NCBI GenBank assembly: GCA_900318035.1
Contig: ONJC01000013.1
Span: 1-58,632, forward strand
Source of the DNA: an uncultured Methanobrevibacter sp.
Lineage (GTDB): Archaea; Methanobacteriota; Methanobacteria; Methanobacteriales; Methanobacteriaceae
DNA: 58,632 nt
Direction: 5' to 3'
Shown piece after piece: positions 41,114 to 50,626 of the stretch. The position numbers and the translations under genes were made by a program. The first letter of the stretch is position 1; the number at the start of each line of letters is the position of its first letter. The notes beneath the pieces are model-generated. The model did no database searches, was not told the origin of the DNA, and saw nothing but the letters and a program-made list of their open reading frames with translations.

Positions 41114-41248
41114 ATGTTGGATTTTGAAAAAATAGCCGAACTTTCATTCATCACACTTGAGCTTGGTGAAATGGTAAGGCTTGATAATGGTATGGTAATA
41201 ACAAAGGAAAACGTCTGCGATTTCATCAACGGCGTATTTGACACTTAA
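41114..41248 (+). CDS. Small hypothetical protein, 44 residues
   Basis: ATG to TAA codes MLDFEKIAELSFITLELGEM and a short tail ending INGVFDT. GGGAGTTATC precedes the start (GGAG about 6 bases away). It lies between the small helical gene and the Thg1-like gene. No known motif; the ribosome site is the main support. Confidence 0.4.
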   Translation: MLDFEKIAELSFITLELGEMVRLDNGMVITKENVCDFINGVFDT

Positions 41249-41331
41249 TTTAATTTTTTGTGTAAAGTGTTTGCTTTAATTAATTTATATGTATGGTATA
41301 ATAATATATTTTAATAGGAGGTGAAAAGTAA

Positions 41332-42093
41332 ATGCACTTTGATGACTTTGACAAGGAAATGAGAGTTTTTGAAGAATCCCTTGATCAGTATGTTCCTCAA
41401 GATCAATATATTGCAGTGCGTCTTGACGGACGTTCATTTACAAGATTAACCAAAAGGGTATGCAAATTCAAAGCTCCATTTGACGAAAAATTCAGGGATT
41501 TGATGACAGATACCGTGAAATCCCTTATGGAATCAGGATTTAAGATTGTATATGGATATACAGAGAGTGATGAGATTTCCCTTCTGTTCCATCCAAGCGA
41601 CAACACATTCTCAAGAAAGACCAGAAAAATCAACACAACTCTTGCAGGAGAAGCCAGTGCAACATTTTCACTTAAAATTGGTCAAATTGCAACATTTGAC
41701 AGCCGTGTAGTACCTCTTCCCAACAAGAAAAGAGTTGGAGATTATTTCAGATGGAGACAGGAAGATTCCTACAGAAACGCTCTTAACGGATACTGTTACT
41801 GGACTTTAAGGGATGAAGGAAAAACCGCTTCCCAGGCTTCAAGAATCCTCAACGGTAAAGGTCCTAAATTCAAAAAAGAATTATTGGACGAAAGGGGAAT
41901 TGACTTTGACAGCGTTCCTGCATGGCAGAGATATGGATGCGGAATCTTCTTTAAGGAAATTGAAAGAGAAGGATTCAACCCTATTAAAAACGAAAAGGTA
42001 ATCGCAAAACGAAGAGAGCTATTTGTTGATTATGAGATTCCATACGGCGTTGAATACAAGGATTATGTATTAAAATTTTTAGATGATGGTTAA
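41332..42093 (+). CDS. Thg1-like protein (3'-5' tRNA nucleotidyltransferase, bacterial TLP type)
   Basis: The 253-residue protein is a member of the Thg1 superfamily, which adds nucleotides to 5' ends of tRNA. Metal-binding Asp32 (RLDGRSFTRL) and Asp80 (YGYTESDEISLLF) are present, and HFDDFDKEMRVFEESLD at the start matches bacterial-type TLPs more than eukaryotic Thg1. Such TLPs repair truncated or mismatched tRNA 5' ends using the 3' strand as template. The tRNA-His of the array upstream already encodes G-1, so repair rather than G-1 addition is likely. A strong GGAGG ribosome site precedes the ATG. The EF-2-like gene follows on the same strand after 156 bases. Confidence 0.85.
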   Translation: MHFDDFDKEMRVFEESLDQYVPQDQYIAVRLDGRSFTRLTKRVCKFKAPFDEKFRDLMTDTVKSLMESGFKIVYGYTESDEISLLFHPSDNTFSRKTRKINTTLAGEASATFSLKIGQIATFDSRVVPLPNKKRVGDYFRWRQEDSYRNALNGYCYWTLRDEGKTASQASRILNGKGPKFKKELLDERGIDFDSVPAWQRYGCGIFFKEIEREGFNPIKNEKVIAKRRELFVDYEIPYGVEYKDYVLKFLDDG

Positions 42094-42249
42094 ATAAAAA
42101 TCTTCATCAATTCTTTTTTTCTTGCATTAAATTGAAAAAGCCAATGAGCATTTTTACATTTAAATGAAAATTATATTAAATAATTAGACCTAACATTAAT
42201 ATGATGAATACTTTGTTTTAAAAATTAAATTGAATTTGGATTAATCTAC

Positions 42250-43332
42250 ATGTTGGATATAAATAAAGCCAAAGAATTCAAATGTAATGTGGAAAATGTC
42301 AGGAATGTGCTTGTACTTTCAGTTGTGAACAATGGTGCAAAAAGTTTGCTTGAAAGATTGGCCTTTGAAGAGGGATATTCGATTGAAGATGACATTATGT
42401 ACGACCCCAACAAGAACATGAGCCTAACAAAACCCGGTGAGATCAATACATTTTCCACCATATATGAACATGATAACGAGTACTTGCTTAATTTCACTAA
42501 TTTTCCGCAATACCAGATAAAGGATCATGAATACATGTTGAATTCTGCAGATACCTGTTTGATAGTAATCAGTTCAACTGAATTAAATGTCATTGAAAAA
42601 TACACTAAGCTGATACAGTCAGTAATCAGAAACAAAATCAAACCTATCATTTTAATTAATAAGTTGGATTTGTGGATACGACTATTTGAAGATGATATTG
42701 AGCAGTTGTTATACAGGGTTGCATATATCATGACCAATGTAAATCAGATAATTGAAAAACAAAGAGGCAATGATGACTGGAATATAGAAGTAGAGAAAGA
42801 CAATGTTGTTTTTGGCTCAGCAACTCATGGATGGGGTTTCAACAGGCAAGTGTTTGAAAAAACAGGATTTGAATTTAAAGAGATTCATGAAACTGTGAAA
42901 AATAATATTTACAATAATCTTCATGAAAAAATACCGATCAGTGAAGCAATATTTGAAAGTATAATTGCAAATTCACCATTAACGTCCGAATCTCTTAGAT
43001 ATAGGCTTCCGTTAATATGTAAAAATGAAATTGACATTGATATGACTCGGTCAATGATTGGCGCCGATTCTGATGGTCCATTGATTGTTATGTTTTTTGG
43101 TGAGAGGTATTCTGAAATATTTCCCAAAGAAATCTATTGTAGAATTTTCTGTGGCTCACTTAAGAAGGATGATGAAATTCATCTTATGGACTCTAAAGAA
43201 AAAATCAAAGTCATACAGACTTTCATATATCACGGACCCCATAATTTGGCCTGCAGTGAAATTTCTGCCGGTAAAATGGGTTGCATAATGGCAGATAAAG
43301 ATATTGTCTTTGGAGAAATATATGTCCGTTAA
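42250..43332 (+). CDS. Degenerate EF-2 paralog (domains I-II only, no P-loop)
   Basis: The 360-residue protein aligns along archaeal EF-2 from its GTPase domain to the end of domain II. Retained landmarks: NVRNVLVLS (EF-2 IRNIGIVAH), PIILINKLDLW (G4, NKxD), VVFGSATHGWGF (EF-2 VAFGSAYHNW), DGPLIVMFFGERY and the domain II end IFCGSLKKDDEIHLM with SAGKMGCIM (EF-2 PAGNIAA). Lost landmarks: the P-loop HGKTT is NGAKS and DTPGH is TNFPQ, so GTP hydrolysis is not expected. Domains III-V are absent. It may bind ribosomes or compete with EF-2; function unknown. No pseudogene signs: the frame is intact and has a plausible start. Confidence 0.85.
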   Translation: MLDINKAKEFKCNVENVRNVLVLSVVNNGAKSLLERLAFEEGYSIEDDIMYDPNKNMSLTKPGEINTFSTIYEHDNEYLLNFTNFPQYQIKDHEYMLNSADTCLIVISSTELNVIEKYTKLIQSVIRNKIKPIILINKLDLWIRLFEDDIEQLLYRVAYIMTNVNQIIEKQRGNDDWNIEVEKDNVVFGSATHGWGFNRQVFEKTGFEFKEIHETVKNNIYNNLHEKIPISEAIFESIIANSPLTSESLRYRLPLICKNEIDIDMTRSMIGADSDGPLIVMFFGERYSEIFPKEIYCRIFCGSLKKDDEIHLMDSKEKIKVIQTFIYHGPHNLACSEISAGKMGCIMADKDIVFGEIYVR

Positions 43333-43422
43333 TGATTAATTTTTCTGAAAACACCAATGGTTGTAGAAAGATTTTCAAAAAACTTAATAGATTTCATGCA
43401 TAGATATATTTTTGGTGAGTAC

Positions 43423-44061
43423 ATGTCTTTTAGTTTAGAAAGCATTGGAATGGAACATGGAGCCAGGTATGAAGCTATCTTCACCACAATGAACCGTGCA
43501 GGTGAGGTAAATGCAGCTCCAATGGGTATAAAATGCATAAATGATTATGACATTGCCGCACGAATTTTTGAAGGAAGCAAAACCCTTGAAAACATCAGGC
43601 AAACAAAAATGTTTGTTGTAAACATCACTGACAATCCCCAAATATATGCCGATGCATTGTACGGGAATATGGATAACCTTGATTTTGTAATGGATGATGA
43701 CATTACATTTCTAAAGAATGCTGATGCATACTTCATTTGTCTTGTAAAGTCAATTGAGGATGTTGAGGCTGAAAGGGATCATGTCAATGACGGGGCGAAA
43801 AGCTATATTATATTGGCTGAAAACATCAAAATTACAATAAACAAAAAGGGTGCACGAGCCCTTAACAGAGGATTATGCTCATTTTTGGAGTCCTTGATTG
43901 ACTACAACCGTTTGGATGTTGTTGATGATGCCAAAAGGGATGAATACAAAAATCGCTTTTTGGAAAATGAAAGAGTAATCCAAAGGGTTGCTGAAAAGGA
44001 CGTCAAGGAATCCATGGCTATTCTAAGGCAAAAAATGACTGAAAAAGGATTGGATATATAG
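43423..44061 (+). CDS. DUF447 family protein (flavin-reductase-like split barrel)
   Basis: The protein (MSFSLESIGMEHGARYEAIF start, about 212 residues) matches DUF447, found widely in methanogens. ARYEAIFTTMNRAGEVNAAPMG is the split-barrel start seen in FMN-binding relatives. The reaction is unknown. A GGTGAG ribosome site 4 bases before the ATG at 43423 favours this start over the upstream ATG at 43357. A small winged-helix gene follows 8 bases later, so they are co-transcribed. Confidence 0.78.
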   Translation: MSFSLESIGMEHGARYEAIFTTMNRAGEVNAAPMGIKCINDYDIAARIFEGSKTLENIRQTKMFVVNITDNPQIYADALYGNMDNLDFVMDDDITFLKNADAYFICLVKSIEDVEAERDHVNDGAKSYIILAENIKITINKKGARALNRGLCSFLESLIDYNRLDVVDDAKRDEYKNRFLENERVIQRVAEKDVKESMAILRQKMTEKGLDI

Positions 44062-44069
44062 GTGATATC

Positions 44070-44252
44070 ATGAGTGATAAGGAAAAAGTAATTGAAGCAT
44101 TTAAAAATTCAGAAGAACCTTTAAACGCCAAAAAAGTCAGTGAACTATCTGGTGTTGAGAAAAAGGAAGTGGACAAAATCATGAAGGAATTGAAAAAGGA
44201 TGAAACAATAGTTTCTCCAAAAAGATGTTATTGGACTCTTGCAGACAAATAA
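44070..44252 (+). CDS. Small winged-helix protein
   Basis: The 60-residue protein is one winged-helix unit: KVIEAFKNSEEPLNAKKVSE, LSGVEKKEVDKIMKELKKD, then a wing TIVSPKRCYWTLADK. It follows the DUF447 gene closely. Proteins of this kind are common in Methanobacteriales as small putative DNA-binding factors. The target is unknown. Confidence 0.75.
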   Translation: MSDKEKVIEAFKNSEEPLNAKKVSELSGVEKKEVDKIMKELKKDETIVSPKRCYWTLADK

Positions 44253-44480
44253 TATCTTTATTTTCTTATTTTTTTTACCCATTTCGATTTTATTATTTTT
44301 TTTCAATTTACACCTCTAAACATTTTTATTCATCATAATATTGTTTTATACTTGTTAATTAATAAATAAAAATCAATATTGTTTTTTTATTTGAGAATAA
44401 CTTATATACTGTCTATTTTAAAGATATAACTAAATTATTTTAAGAATTTTTTAAAATCAATAAAATAGAGGTGTTATTAT

Positions 44481-47400
44481 ATGTCAAATTTTGATTTTTT
44501 AAAAGGTTTCAATAATGAGTTATATGAGATAGGTGTGAAACTTGAAGAGGACGTCATTAATTCTCCAAGGGCAGTAACGGCAGATGCAACACTATTTTTG
44601 GAGACATTGGTAAAGGACATTTACAGACTGTCCAAAAAGAAACTTGAGAAAAATCTCATTTCATTTTATAAAAAGATTGATAATCTATATCGTTTGGGCG
44701 TGATATCATACATATTTAAAAGCAAACTTCAGGATGCATACAATTTAAGAAATAAAATCCATAAAAACTATCAGAACATAAGTGAAGAACAGATTCTTGC
44801 CTTTGATATTCATCAGAGATTATATTACATAGCTAAAAAATATTTTAGGGATTACTGCGAAAGTCAAAAGCATTTCAGCATTCCTGATTACAAAAAACCA
44901 GAACATAAACATGTCCACTTCGACAACTGCATAATATGCGGAAGTGAAAACAAAAACCAATTATCCAACATGTGTGGGAGATGCAACAGAAAAATAGAAA
45001 ATATGAATGTTCTTTTGGGCATTAAAAACTCATTTAATGACTCAAATTTCAACAAGGAGGATTTGATAAACTATGGAATCAGTGAAAGTGAAACGATTTC
45101 CCTTTTGATTGACCTTGCAAAGGACAATGTCATTTACAAAAAGGGGCAATTTTACTCAATTAATGAAGATCAGTTCAATAGGAGATTGCAGGAAATTGAA
45201 GAGTATATCGAAATAGGACTTCTTCTGACTAAATTCTACACTGATGAAATGTCTGCTAAGGAAATACAGGCAACACTGCAGTACTGGAAAGGAGGCATAA
45301 ACCAGAAGCCGTATGTTGAATTCTACAGGCTCGTCAATCTCAAGCTGGAAAAAGGCTTTGAGCAGAATCTCTGCAAATTGGAAGACATTAAAAAAAGCAT
45401 GAAGGAATCATCAATGGATAGCCTGTCAGTAAAGGACTGGTTCAACCGAAAAAAGAATGATTTCATTAGAGGAGACTTAAATGAAGCTTTCATACTGTTC
45501 AATGAACTTCTAATCAAGAAATATTTTGCCCTAAAGAGAAAAAACATCGATGAAACCAAAATCAAATACCAGCTTCAAATCTCCGATGAACTCTATAATT
45601 TCTGGCAAAATGAGTTTGTTGGCGATGAATTTATAAAAAGGACAACTGAAATCAAAAAGGAGCTGATTTTAAGCGAGGTGAAAAAGAACAAGTCCCTTAA
45701 GGAAACTCTGGCATATGTGGGTATTTCCCAAAAGGAATTTGAAAGGATTTATCTTTTATCCAAAAATGATGATGATGAATTTTTTAGGATGTTTAATAAG
45801 GAATACACCAGAAAAAGACAAAAGACTTTCCTCAGACACCTTGAACATAACGGTCTGAATAAGGCTATCAGAATCAGTAAAATTACCAGACCGGAATTTG
45901 ATAAATGGTATTTTTCGGGACAGTGTGAGCTTTCCGACTTTTACATAGCCACGACAGAACTGCTGATGGAAAAGTATCTCTCCTACAGGCGAAAGGGATA
46001 CAACAAGAAGGAAATAATAAATCATATGGATTTGCCGAAAGGCATTGTTCAGCAATGGCTTGACAACCATGATTTGGATATATGCCTGAAGTTTAGGCGG
46101 GAGAATGAAAGAATAACATCAAATCTGGTTAAAAGGGGAAAAATAATCAATGCATTAAAAGAGGATAAAAGCAAAACACAAGCCATATGTTCGGCAGGTC
46201 TGACTCCCAGAGAGTTTACAGAAATTTACACTACAAGCAAACGTGAAAAAAGCAATTTTCATAAAAGGTTCGATGAGGAATACCTGGCCAACAGAAAAAG
46301 GCTGTTTCCAAAGCTTCTCAAAGACAATGATTTTTACAATGCCCTGCATAAATGTGAAATCACTCAAATCCAGTTCAACCGATGCTACTTCAAAGACCAG
46401 GACATGTTCATAGCAACAGGAATGGCATCTGAGTTTTATATTGACACTACAAAGTTTCTCATGGACAAGTATCTCAAGGCAAGAGCAGAAGGTAAAAACA
46501 AGCCGGATTCTGCAAGAGCCGTAGGTCTTTCAAATGCCATTGTTGACAAGTGGATCAGGCATGTGGAATATGATTTGTTTCTGTCTTTTAAAAAGAAAAA
46601 TGACGCATTGGAAAAGGATTTGATTATTAATGGATTTAAGGATTTGAAATCCAAGGAGGAGATATCGGAAATTCATGACATTTCACTTAGGACAATCAAT
46701 GAGTTTATAAAACTTGCAAGAAGGGGATTTGAAGAGTATATGGATGTTTTGGAAGTATATGAAAACATGCTAATTCCTCACCAGATTGACATATTCATAA
46801 AAAGCATTGTAAACAAGCCGCTGAATAAGGCATTGAAGGACTCTAAAATCACTCTTGATGAGATTGAGTATTATTATGAGTTGGGCAAATTGGAAAATGG
46901 TAATTTCAGGAAATTCTATACCGACTATCTTGATTTGAAAATCAGATTGTACGCTGATACGATACTGGCAAACAAATCATCAAAGATTGCTTATAAAAAT
47001 TCCAATCTGACACAGGATGAATTTAGAGAAAATAAAGATTCAATTGATGATTTGATTTTGACAGGCAGGTTCAGCATCATTGAAGACGAGCTGGAAAAAC
47101 ATAATACCAGCGGTTCCAAACTCTCAAAACTTGTGGGAATAAGTTTGGATGAGCTGTATGACTGGTACTTCAGAGGAAAGGACGGTGAGGAAAAGTTTGA
47201 GGAATTTTCACTGATGTTTGAACTGGGAGTGATTTTGCCAAGAGTTCTTGCGGTCAATCATGCAAAGGGTCTTGGCGTTCCTAAAAACAAGCTGCATAAA
47301 AAACTGAAAAAGGACATCGGTGTGGATGAATATAAAATCTGGCAGAAAACAGGCATCATTGACAAAAGGAATTTGAATTTCACAGTCGATGCCCGCAATA

Positions 47401-47594
47401 TTGATGAAAAAAGAATTGCAAACATTGTCAAGAATTCAGATATTTTCAGATTATGCGATAAGCAGGAGGAACCTGAATTCTTTGAATTCATCAAAAATGC
47501 AATAATTGCAAATTCAAATTCCAAAAAGTTTTCCGGATATCTGTCCAGAAACAATGTAGTTACTGTAGAAAAACATGAAATAACAGGAAAATAG
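44481..47594 (+). CDS. Large protein with DUF4145/HEPN-like domain, zinc ribbon and HTH-like repeats
   Basis: This 1037-residue soluble protein opens with SNFDFLKGFNNELYEIGVKL, which resembles the DUF4145 domain found at the N-terminus of some type I restriction subunits; it ends with an R-x3-H (RNKIH, about residue 91) as in HEPN-like folds. A zinc ribbon follows (C150, C153, C165, C168). The rest is about 5-6 repeats of 110-130 residues, each with an F-x-x-x-Y/W-F core and a T/S-L-M-x-x-Y-L-x-x-R helix pair; these look like divergent helix-turn-helix units (e.g. AVGLSNAIVDKWI). No catalytic site of a restriction or helicase enzyme is seen. It may bind nucleic acid along its length, possibly tRNA or DNA. 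No pathway known. Confidence 0.7.
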   Translation: MSNFDFLKGFNNELYEIGVKLEEDVINSPRAVTADATLFLETLVKDIYRLSKKKLEKNLISFYKKIDNLYRLGVISYIFKSKLQDAYNLRNKIHKNYQNISEEQILAFDIHQRLYYIAKKYFRDYCESQKHFSIPDYKKPEHKHVHFDNCIICGSENKNQLSNMCGRCNRKIENMNVLLGIKNSFNDSNFNKEDLINYGISESETISLLIDLAKDNVIYKKGQFYSINEDQFNRRLQEIEEYIEIGLLLTKFYTDEMSAKEIQATLQYWKGGINQKPYVEFYRLVNLKLEKGFEQNLCKLEDIKKSMKESSMDSLSVKDWFNRKKNDFIRGDLNEAFILFNELLIKKYFALKRKNIDETKIKYQLQISDELYNFWQNEFVGDEFIKRTTEIKKELILSEVKKNKSLKETLAYVGISQKEFERIYLLSKNDDDEFFRMFNKEYTRKRQKTFLRHLEHNGLNKAIRISKITRPEFDKWYFSGQCELSDFYIATTELLMEKYLSYRRKGYNKKEIINHMDLPKGIVQQWLDNHDLDICLKFRRENERITSNLVKRGKIINALKEDKSKTQAICSAGLTPREFTEIYTTSKREKSNFHKRFDEEYLANRKRLFPKLLKDNDFYNALHKCEITQIQFNRCYFKDQDMFIATGMASEFYIDTTKFLMDKYLKARAEGKNKPDSARAVGLSNAIVDKWIRHVEYDLFLSFKKKNDALEKDLIINGFKDLKSKEEISEIHDISLRTINEFIKLARRGFEEYMDVLEVYENMLIPHQIDIFIKSIVNKPLNKALKDSKITLDEIEYYYELGKLENGNFRKFYTDYLDLKIRLYADTILANKSSKIAYKNSNLTQDEFRENKDSIDDLILTGRFSIIEDELEKHNTSGSKLSKLVGISLDELYDWYFRGKDGEEKFEEFSLMFELGVILPRVLAVNHAKGLGVPKNKLHKKLKKDIGVDEYKIWQKTGIIDKRNLNFTVDARNIDEKRIANIVKNSDIFRLCDKQEEPEFFEFIKNAIIANSNSKKFSGYLSRNNVVTVEKHEITGK

Positions 47595-47688
47595 CAATCT
47601 TTCATTGTATAAACAAAAGGATTTAGCCAACTTATATTAGATAGTTTATATAATTAAAAATTAGGAAACGCATATGGAGGTTATTTTC

Positions 47689-48900
47689 ATGAAGCTTAAG
47701 GATGTATCTGAAAAATATTTCAATGGTAAGGTTTCCCAAAGGAATCTCTCCAGGTTCACCCAGACAACTCCGGAAGGTAATGTTATTGAAGGTTATTTCA
47801 GCAAAGAACCGAACAAGTATTTGGGTAGTTTCATTATTACTCGTGTAAATGATGAACCGACAAATCAGTTTATCCAATCAATGCCTAAAATTCATTTCTA
47901 CAATAACGAAGAAGATATATGCAGCAGTGTAATTAGTCGATGTTATGAAAAATTAGATGGTGCATGCCTTATAGTATATCCTCTAAAGGACAAAAACGGA
48001 AATATCATTGAAATTATTCCAAAGACAAGAAACAGAGTAGTTGCAGATAAGGAATTCATAGATCTCTTCAATAAGACAGACCAAAATCCGATTAATCAAT
48101 ACTATGCAAAAAATGATGGAATGCTTCTTTTTGAGTTATATGGAACCTTAAACCCTCATCTGATTCAATATGATGAATACATTGATGTAAGACTGATTGC
48201 AGTTTATGAAGGTTCCAAATTCGTGCCGGTAAATCCGATTTTTAAAAAGCCCGATTTGGTCTTCACACTTGAATATGATGGAAACTGGATAATTGCAGTC
48301 ACAAGCAAAAAATTCAAAAGCTATTTTGACAGTGATAAATACACTTATTCAACACTTAGGGATGCAATCAACGGAATGTATCTGCTGCTGATTGATTTAA
48401 ATGACAGACATGAAACAAAAACAGGCAGAAAAGCAATTGAGGGCGTAGTTATAAATACATTAAACACCGAGGGCCATCCCAAATGGATTAAGGTCAAACC
48501 AAACATAGGAAATAAGGACTATGTAATCATGGAAGATACAATCAGGAAGGAAGTCCTTAAATACTTCGATGATTACGGATCTGAAGTTCTCTCCATTTAC
48601 AACAGGGATGAAGGCCATCATACAGAATATATCTATAGAATGCTTGAAGAGGAATTCTCAAGAGATGTGATTGAGGAATACGACTCAAAGATTGAAGATA
48701 TTTTCATTGAAACATGGAATAAAAAGGTTAGAAAAAACATTAAAACAATATGTGACGATATGATTGACGAATATGCAGACCGTGGAATAGACTTCTGCAT
48801 GGAAATGTTTGTGAAAGAATATCCTATGAAGAAAGGCCAATACGATGAATTCCGTGATCTTTTGGAAAAACAGATGTTGAAGTACGGATTTGATGTATGA
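47689..48900 (+). CDS. ATP-dependent RNA ligase-like nucleotidyltransferase
   Basis: The 403-residue protein has the covalent nucleotidyltransferase motifs: motif I YEKLDGACLIVY with Lys88, motif III GMLLFELYG, motif IV EGVVI and motif V WIKVKPN. This is the polynucleotide ligase set, and the short spacing and lack of DNA ligase extra domains suggest an RNA ligase. A helical C-terminal domain follows. It differs from the known archaeal Rnl3 group in motif I context. GGAGGT at 47676 points to the ATG at 47689 rather than the ATG at 47674. It could seal broken tRNAs; the partner kinase/phosphatase is not in the window. Confidence 0.8.
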   Translation: MKLKDVSEKYFNGKVSQRNLSRFTQTTPEGNVIEGYFSKEPNKYLGSFIITRVNDEPTNQFIQSMPKIHFYNNEEDICSSVISRCYEKLDGACLIVYPLKDKNGNIIEIIPKTRNRVVADKEFIDLFNKTDQNPINQYYAKNDGMLLFELYGTLNPHLIQYDEYIDVRLIAVYEGSKFVPVNPIFKKPDLVFTLEYDGNWIIAVTSKKFKSYFDSDKYTYSTLRDAINGMYLLLIDLNDRHETKTGRKAIEGVVINTLNTEGHPKWIKVKPNIGNKDYVIMEDTIRKEVLKYFDDYGSEVLSIYNRDEGHHTEYIYRMLEEEFSRDVIEEYDSKIEDIFIETWNKKVRKNIKTICDDMIDEYADRGIDFCMEMFVKEYPMKKGQYDEFRDLLEKQMLKYGFDV

Positions 48901-49005
48901 TTCCTAAAATACAGCCTCCATCACTTTTTTCTTTTTTTAAATTTTCACATATCCATTATTATTTTATATTTTGAAAACTAATTATATACTAATAGAGGTT
49001 AAAAC

Positions 49006-50454
49006 ATGGATTATGATGTTATTTATATTGGAAGTGGAAATGCCGCCTGGCAAGGCGGACGATTTTTAAGAAAAGCAGGCCTTAAAGTACTTATTATTGA
49101 GGAAAGCCTATACGGGGGAGCATGTGCAAACAGAGGATGCAATTCCAAAGCGCTTCTGGATGCCCCATATGAAATCAAGGCATTGGCAGATAATTTTGAT
49201 GGTGTCGGTAAATCAGGCGACTTTGATGTCAACTGGTCTGATTTGATGAAATACAAAAGAAAAAGAATAGCCGGAATGTCAATATTTCTGGACGGCAAAT
49301 TCGATGAATATGACCTTGATGTGGCACATGGAAAGGGCATTATCGTTGATGAGCACACAGTCCAGGTGGCAGACAGGAAGTTCACCACAGATAAGATCGT
49401 AATATGCACAGGTCTCAAGCCGGTCATCCCTGACATCAACGGAAAGGAATATCTCCATGACAGCACAGACTTTTTGGACATAGAAGAGCTTCCAAAACAT
49501 GCAGTCATTATCGGAGCGGGATTTGTAGGAATGGAATTCGCATCAATACTTGCAGAAGCAGGCCACGAAGCAGATGTCATTATCCGTGGGAATATGGCCT
49601 TGAAATACTTCCACCAACCATATGTACAGAATGTCATTGAAATTCTAAAGAAAAAAGGAATACGTTTCCATTTTAACCGAACAGTAAAAGAAGTCATAAG
49701 CAACATAGAAATCAACAATCCTGAAGAGAGGGTTTCAAATGTCGCATCAGCCCAAAATTCAGATGAATTCTTAAGAGACCCCGAAGCAAAAATTGACAAC
49801 AGGGCATATGAAAACGGATTTACAGTCAACCTTGATGATGGTCAAAGCATAACAGGTGATTATGTAATAGCTGCAATGGGAAGAACAGCCAATGTGGAGG
49901 ACATAGGCCTTGAAAATGTCGGTCTGACATACACCAGCAAAGGAATCAAGGTCAACGGACACCTGCAAACCGAAGTGCCTAACATATATGCTTCAGGTGA
50001 TGTGGCAGATACAGGCATTGCAAAGCTTGTAACCGTAGCAATACACCACTCAAAATATCTTGCAAAAGAGCTTCTGGGCGAAGCGGATGAGATAACATAT
50101 CCTGTTGTTCCTGCAGTTGCATATACCATTCCAAGAATAGCAACAGTGGGAGTGCCTGCATATATTGGTGATGAAAGCGATGAATATGATGTTCACACCA
50201 TAAGATACGGTCAGGCATATTCACTTGAGCTTAAAAACGACAGGACAGCTGAGGCAAAAGTTATTGTGGATAAGGATTTGCAGATTGTAGGTGCTGAAAT
50301 ATATGCTGCAGATGCCGAAAACGTTGCAAACATGTTTGCATTCATCATCAACAAGAAAATAACCCTTGAAGAATTGGATGAAATGATATATGCATTCCCG
50401 TCAAGCAGCTCAGTCTGTCTGTACAAATTGCACAATATCCATTATAAATTCTAA
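49006..50454 (+). CDS. FAD-dependent pyridine nucleotide-disulfide oxidoreductase
   Basis: The 482-residue protein has FAD loop IGSGNAAWQGG, redox pair GGACANRGCNSKALLD (C-x4-C), a second nucleotide loop VIIGAGFVGMEFA, the FAD-binding YASGDVADTG and a dimer domain with PSSSSVCLYKL. It belongs to the dihydrolipoamide dehydrogenase/mercuric reductase/coenzyme A disulfide reductase superfamily; the His-Glu pair typical of lipoamide dehydrogenase is not seen at the end, so the substrate is uncertain. It is monocistronic. Confidence 0.85.
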   Translation: MDYDVIYIGSGNAAWQGGRFLRKAGLKVLIIEESLYGGACANRGCNSKALLDAPYEIKALADNFDGVGKSGDFDVNWSDLMKYKRKRIAGMSIFLDGKFDEYDLDVAHGKGIIVDEHTVQVADRKFTTDKIVICTGLKPVIPDINGKEYLHDSTDFLDIEELPKHAVIIGAGFVGMEFASILAEAGHEADVIIRGNMALKYFHQPYVQNVIEILKKKGIRFHFNRTVKEVISNIEINNPEERVSNVASAQNSDEFLRDPEAKIDNRAYENGFTVNLDDGQSITGDYVIAAMGRTANVEDIGLENVGLTYTSKGIKVNGHLQTEVPNIYASGDVADTGIAKLVTVAIHHSKYLAKELLGEADEITYPVVPAVAYTIPRIATVGVPAYIGDESDEYDVHTIRYGQAYSLELKNDRTAEAKVIVDKDLQIVGAEIYAADAENVANMFAFIINKKITLEELDEMIYAFPSSSSVCLYKLHNIHYKF

Positions 50455-50626
50455 TCAAAAATCTTAAACATTGCCCACAATGGCATATTAAAATTGAAGA
50501 GTTGTTGATTAGAAAAACTTTATATATGAAAATGTCAAATATTACATGTAACATTGATTGTTAAATTGAAATATTTTCACTATATTTCATTTAATTCATG
50601 TTTATACATTTTTCAGAGGTGAAAAG

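Noticed and set aside
43357..43422. Longer N-terminus for the DUF447 protein
   Set aside because: The GGTGAG before the ATG at 43423 fits better and the extension is not family-like.
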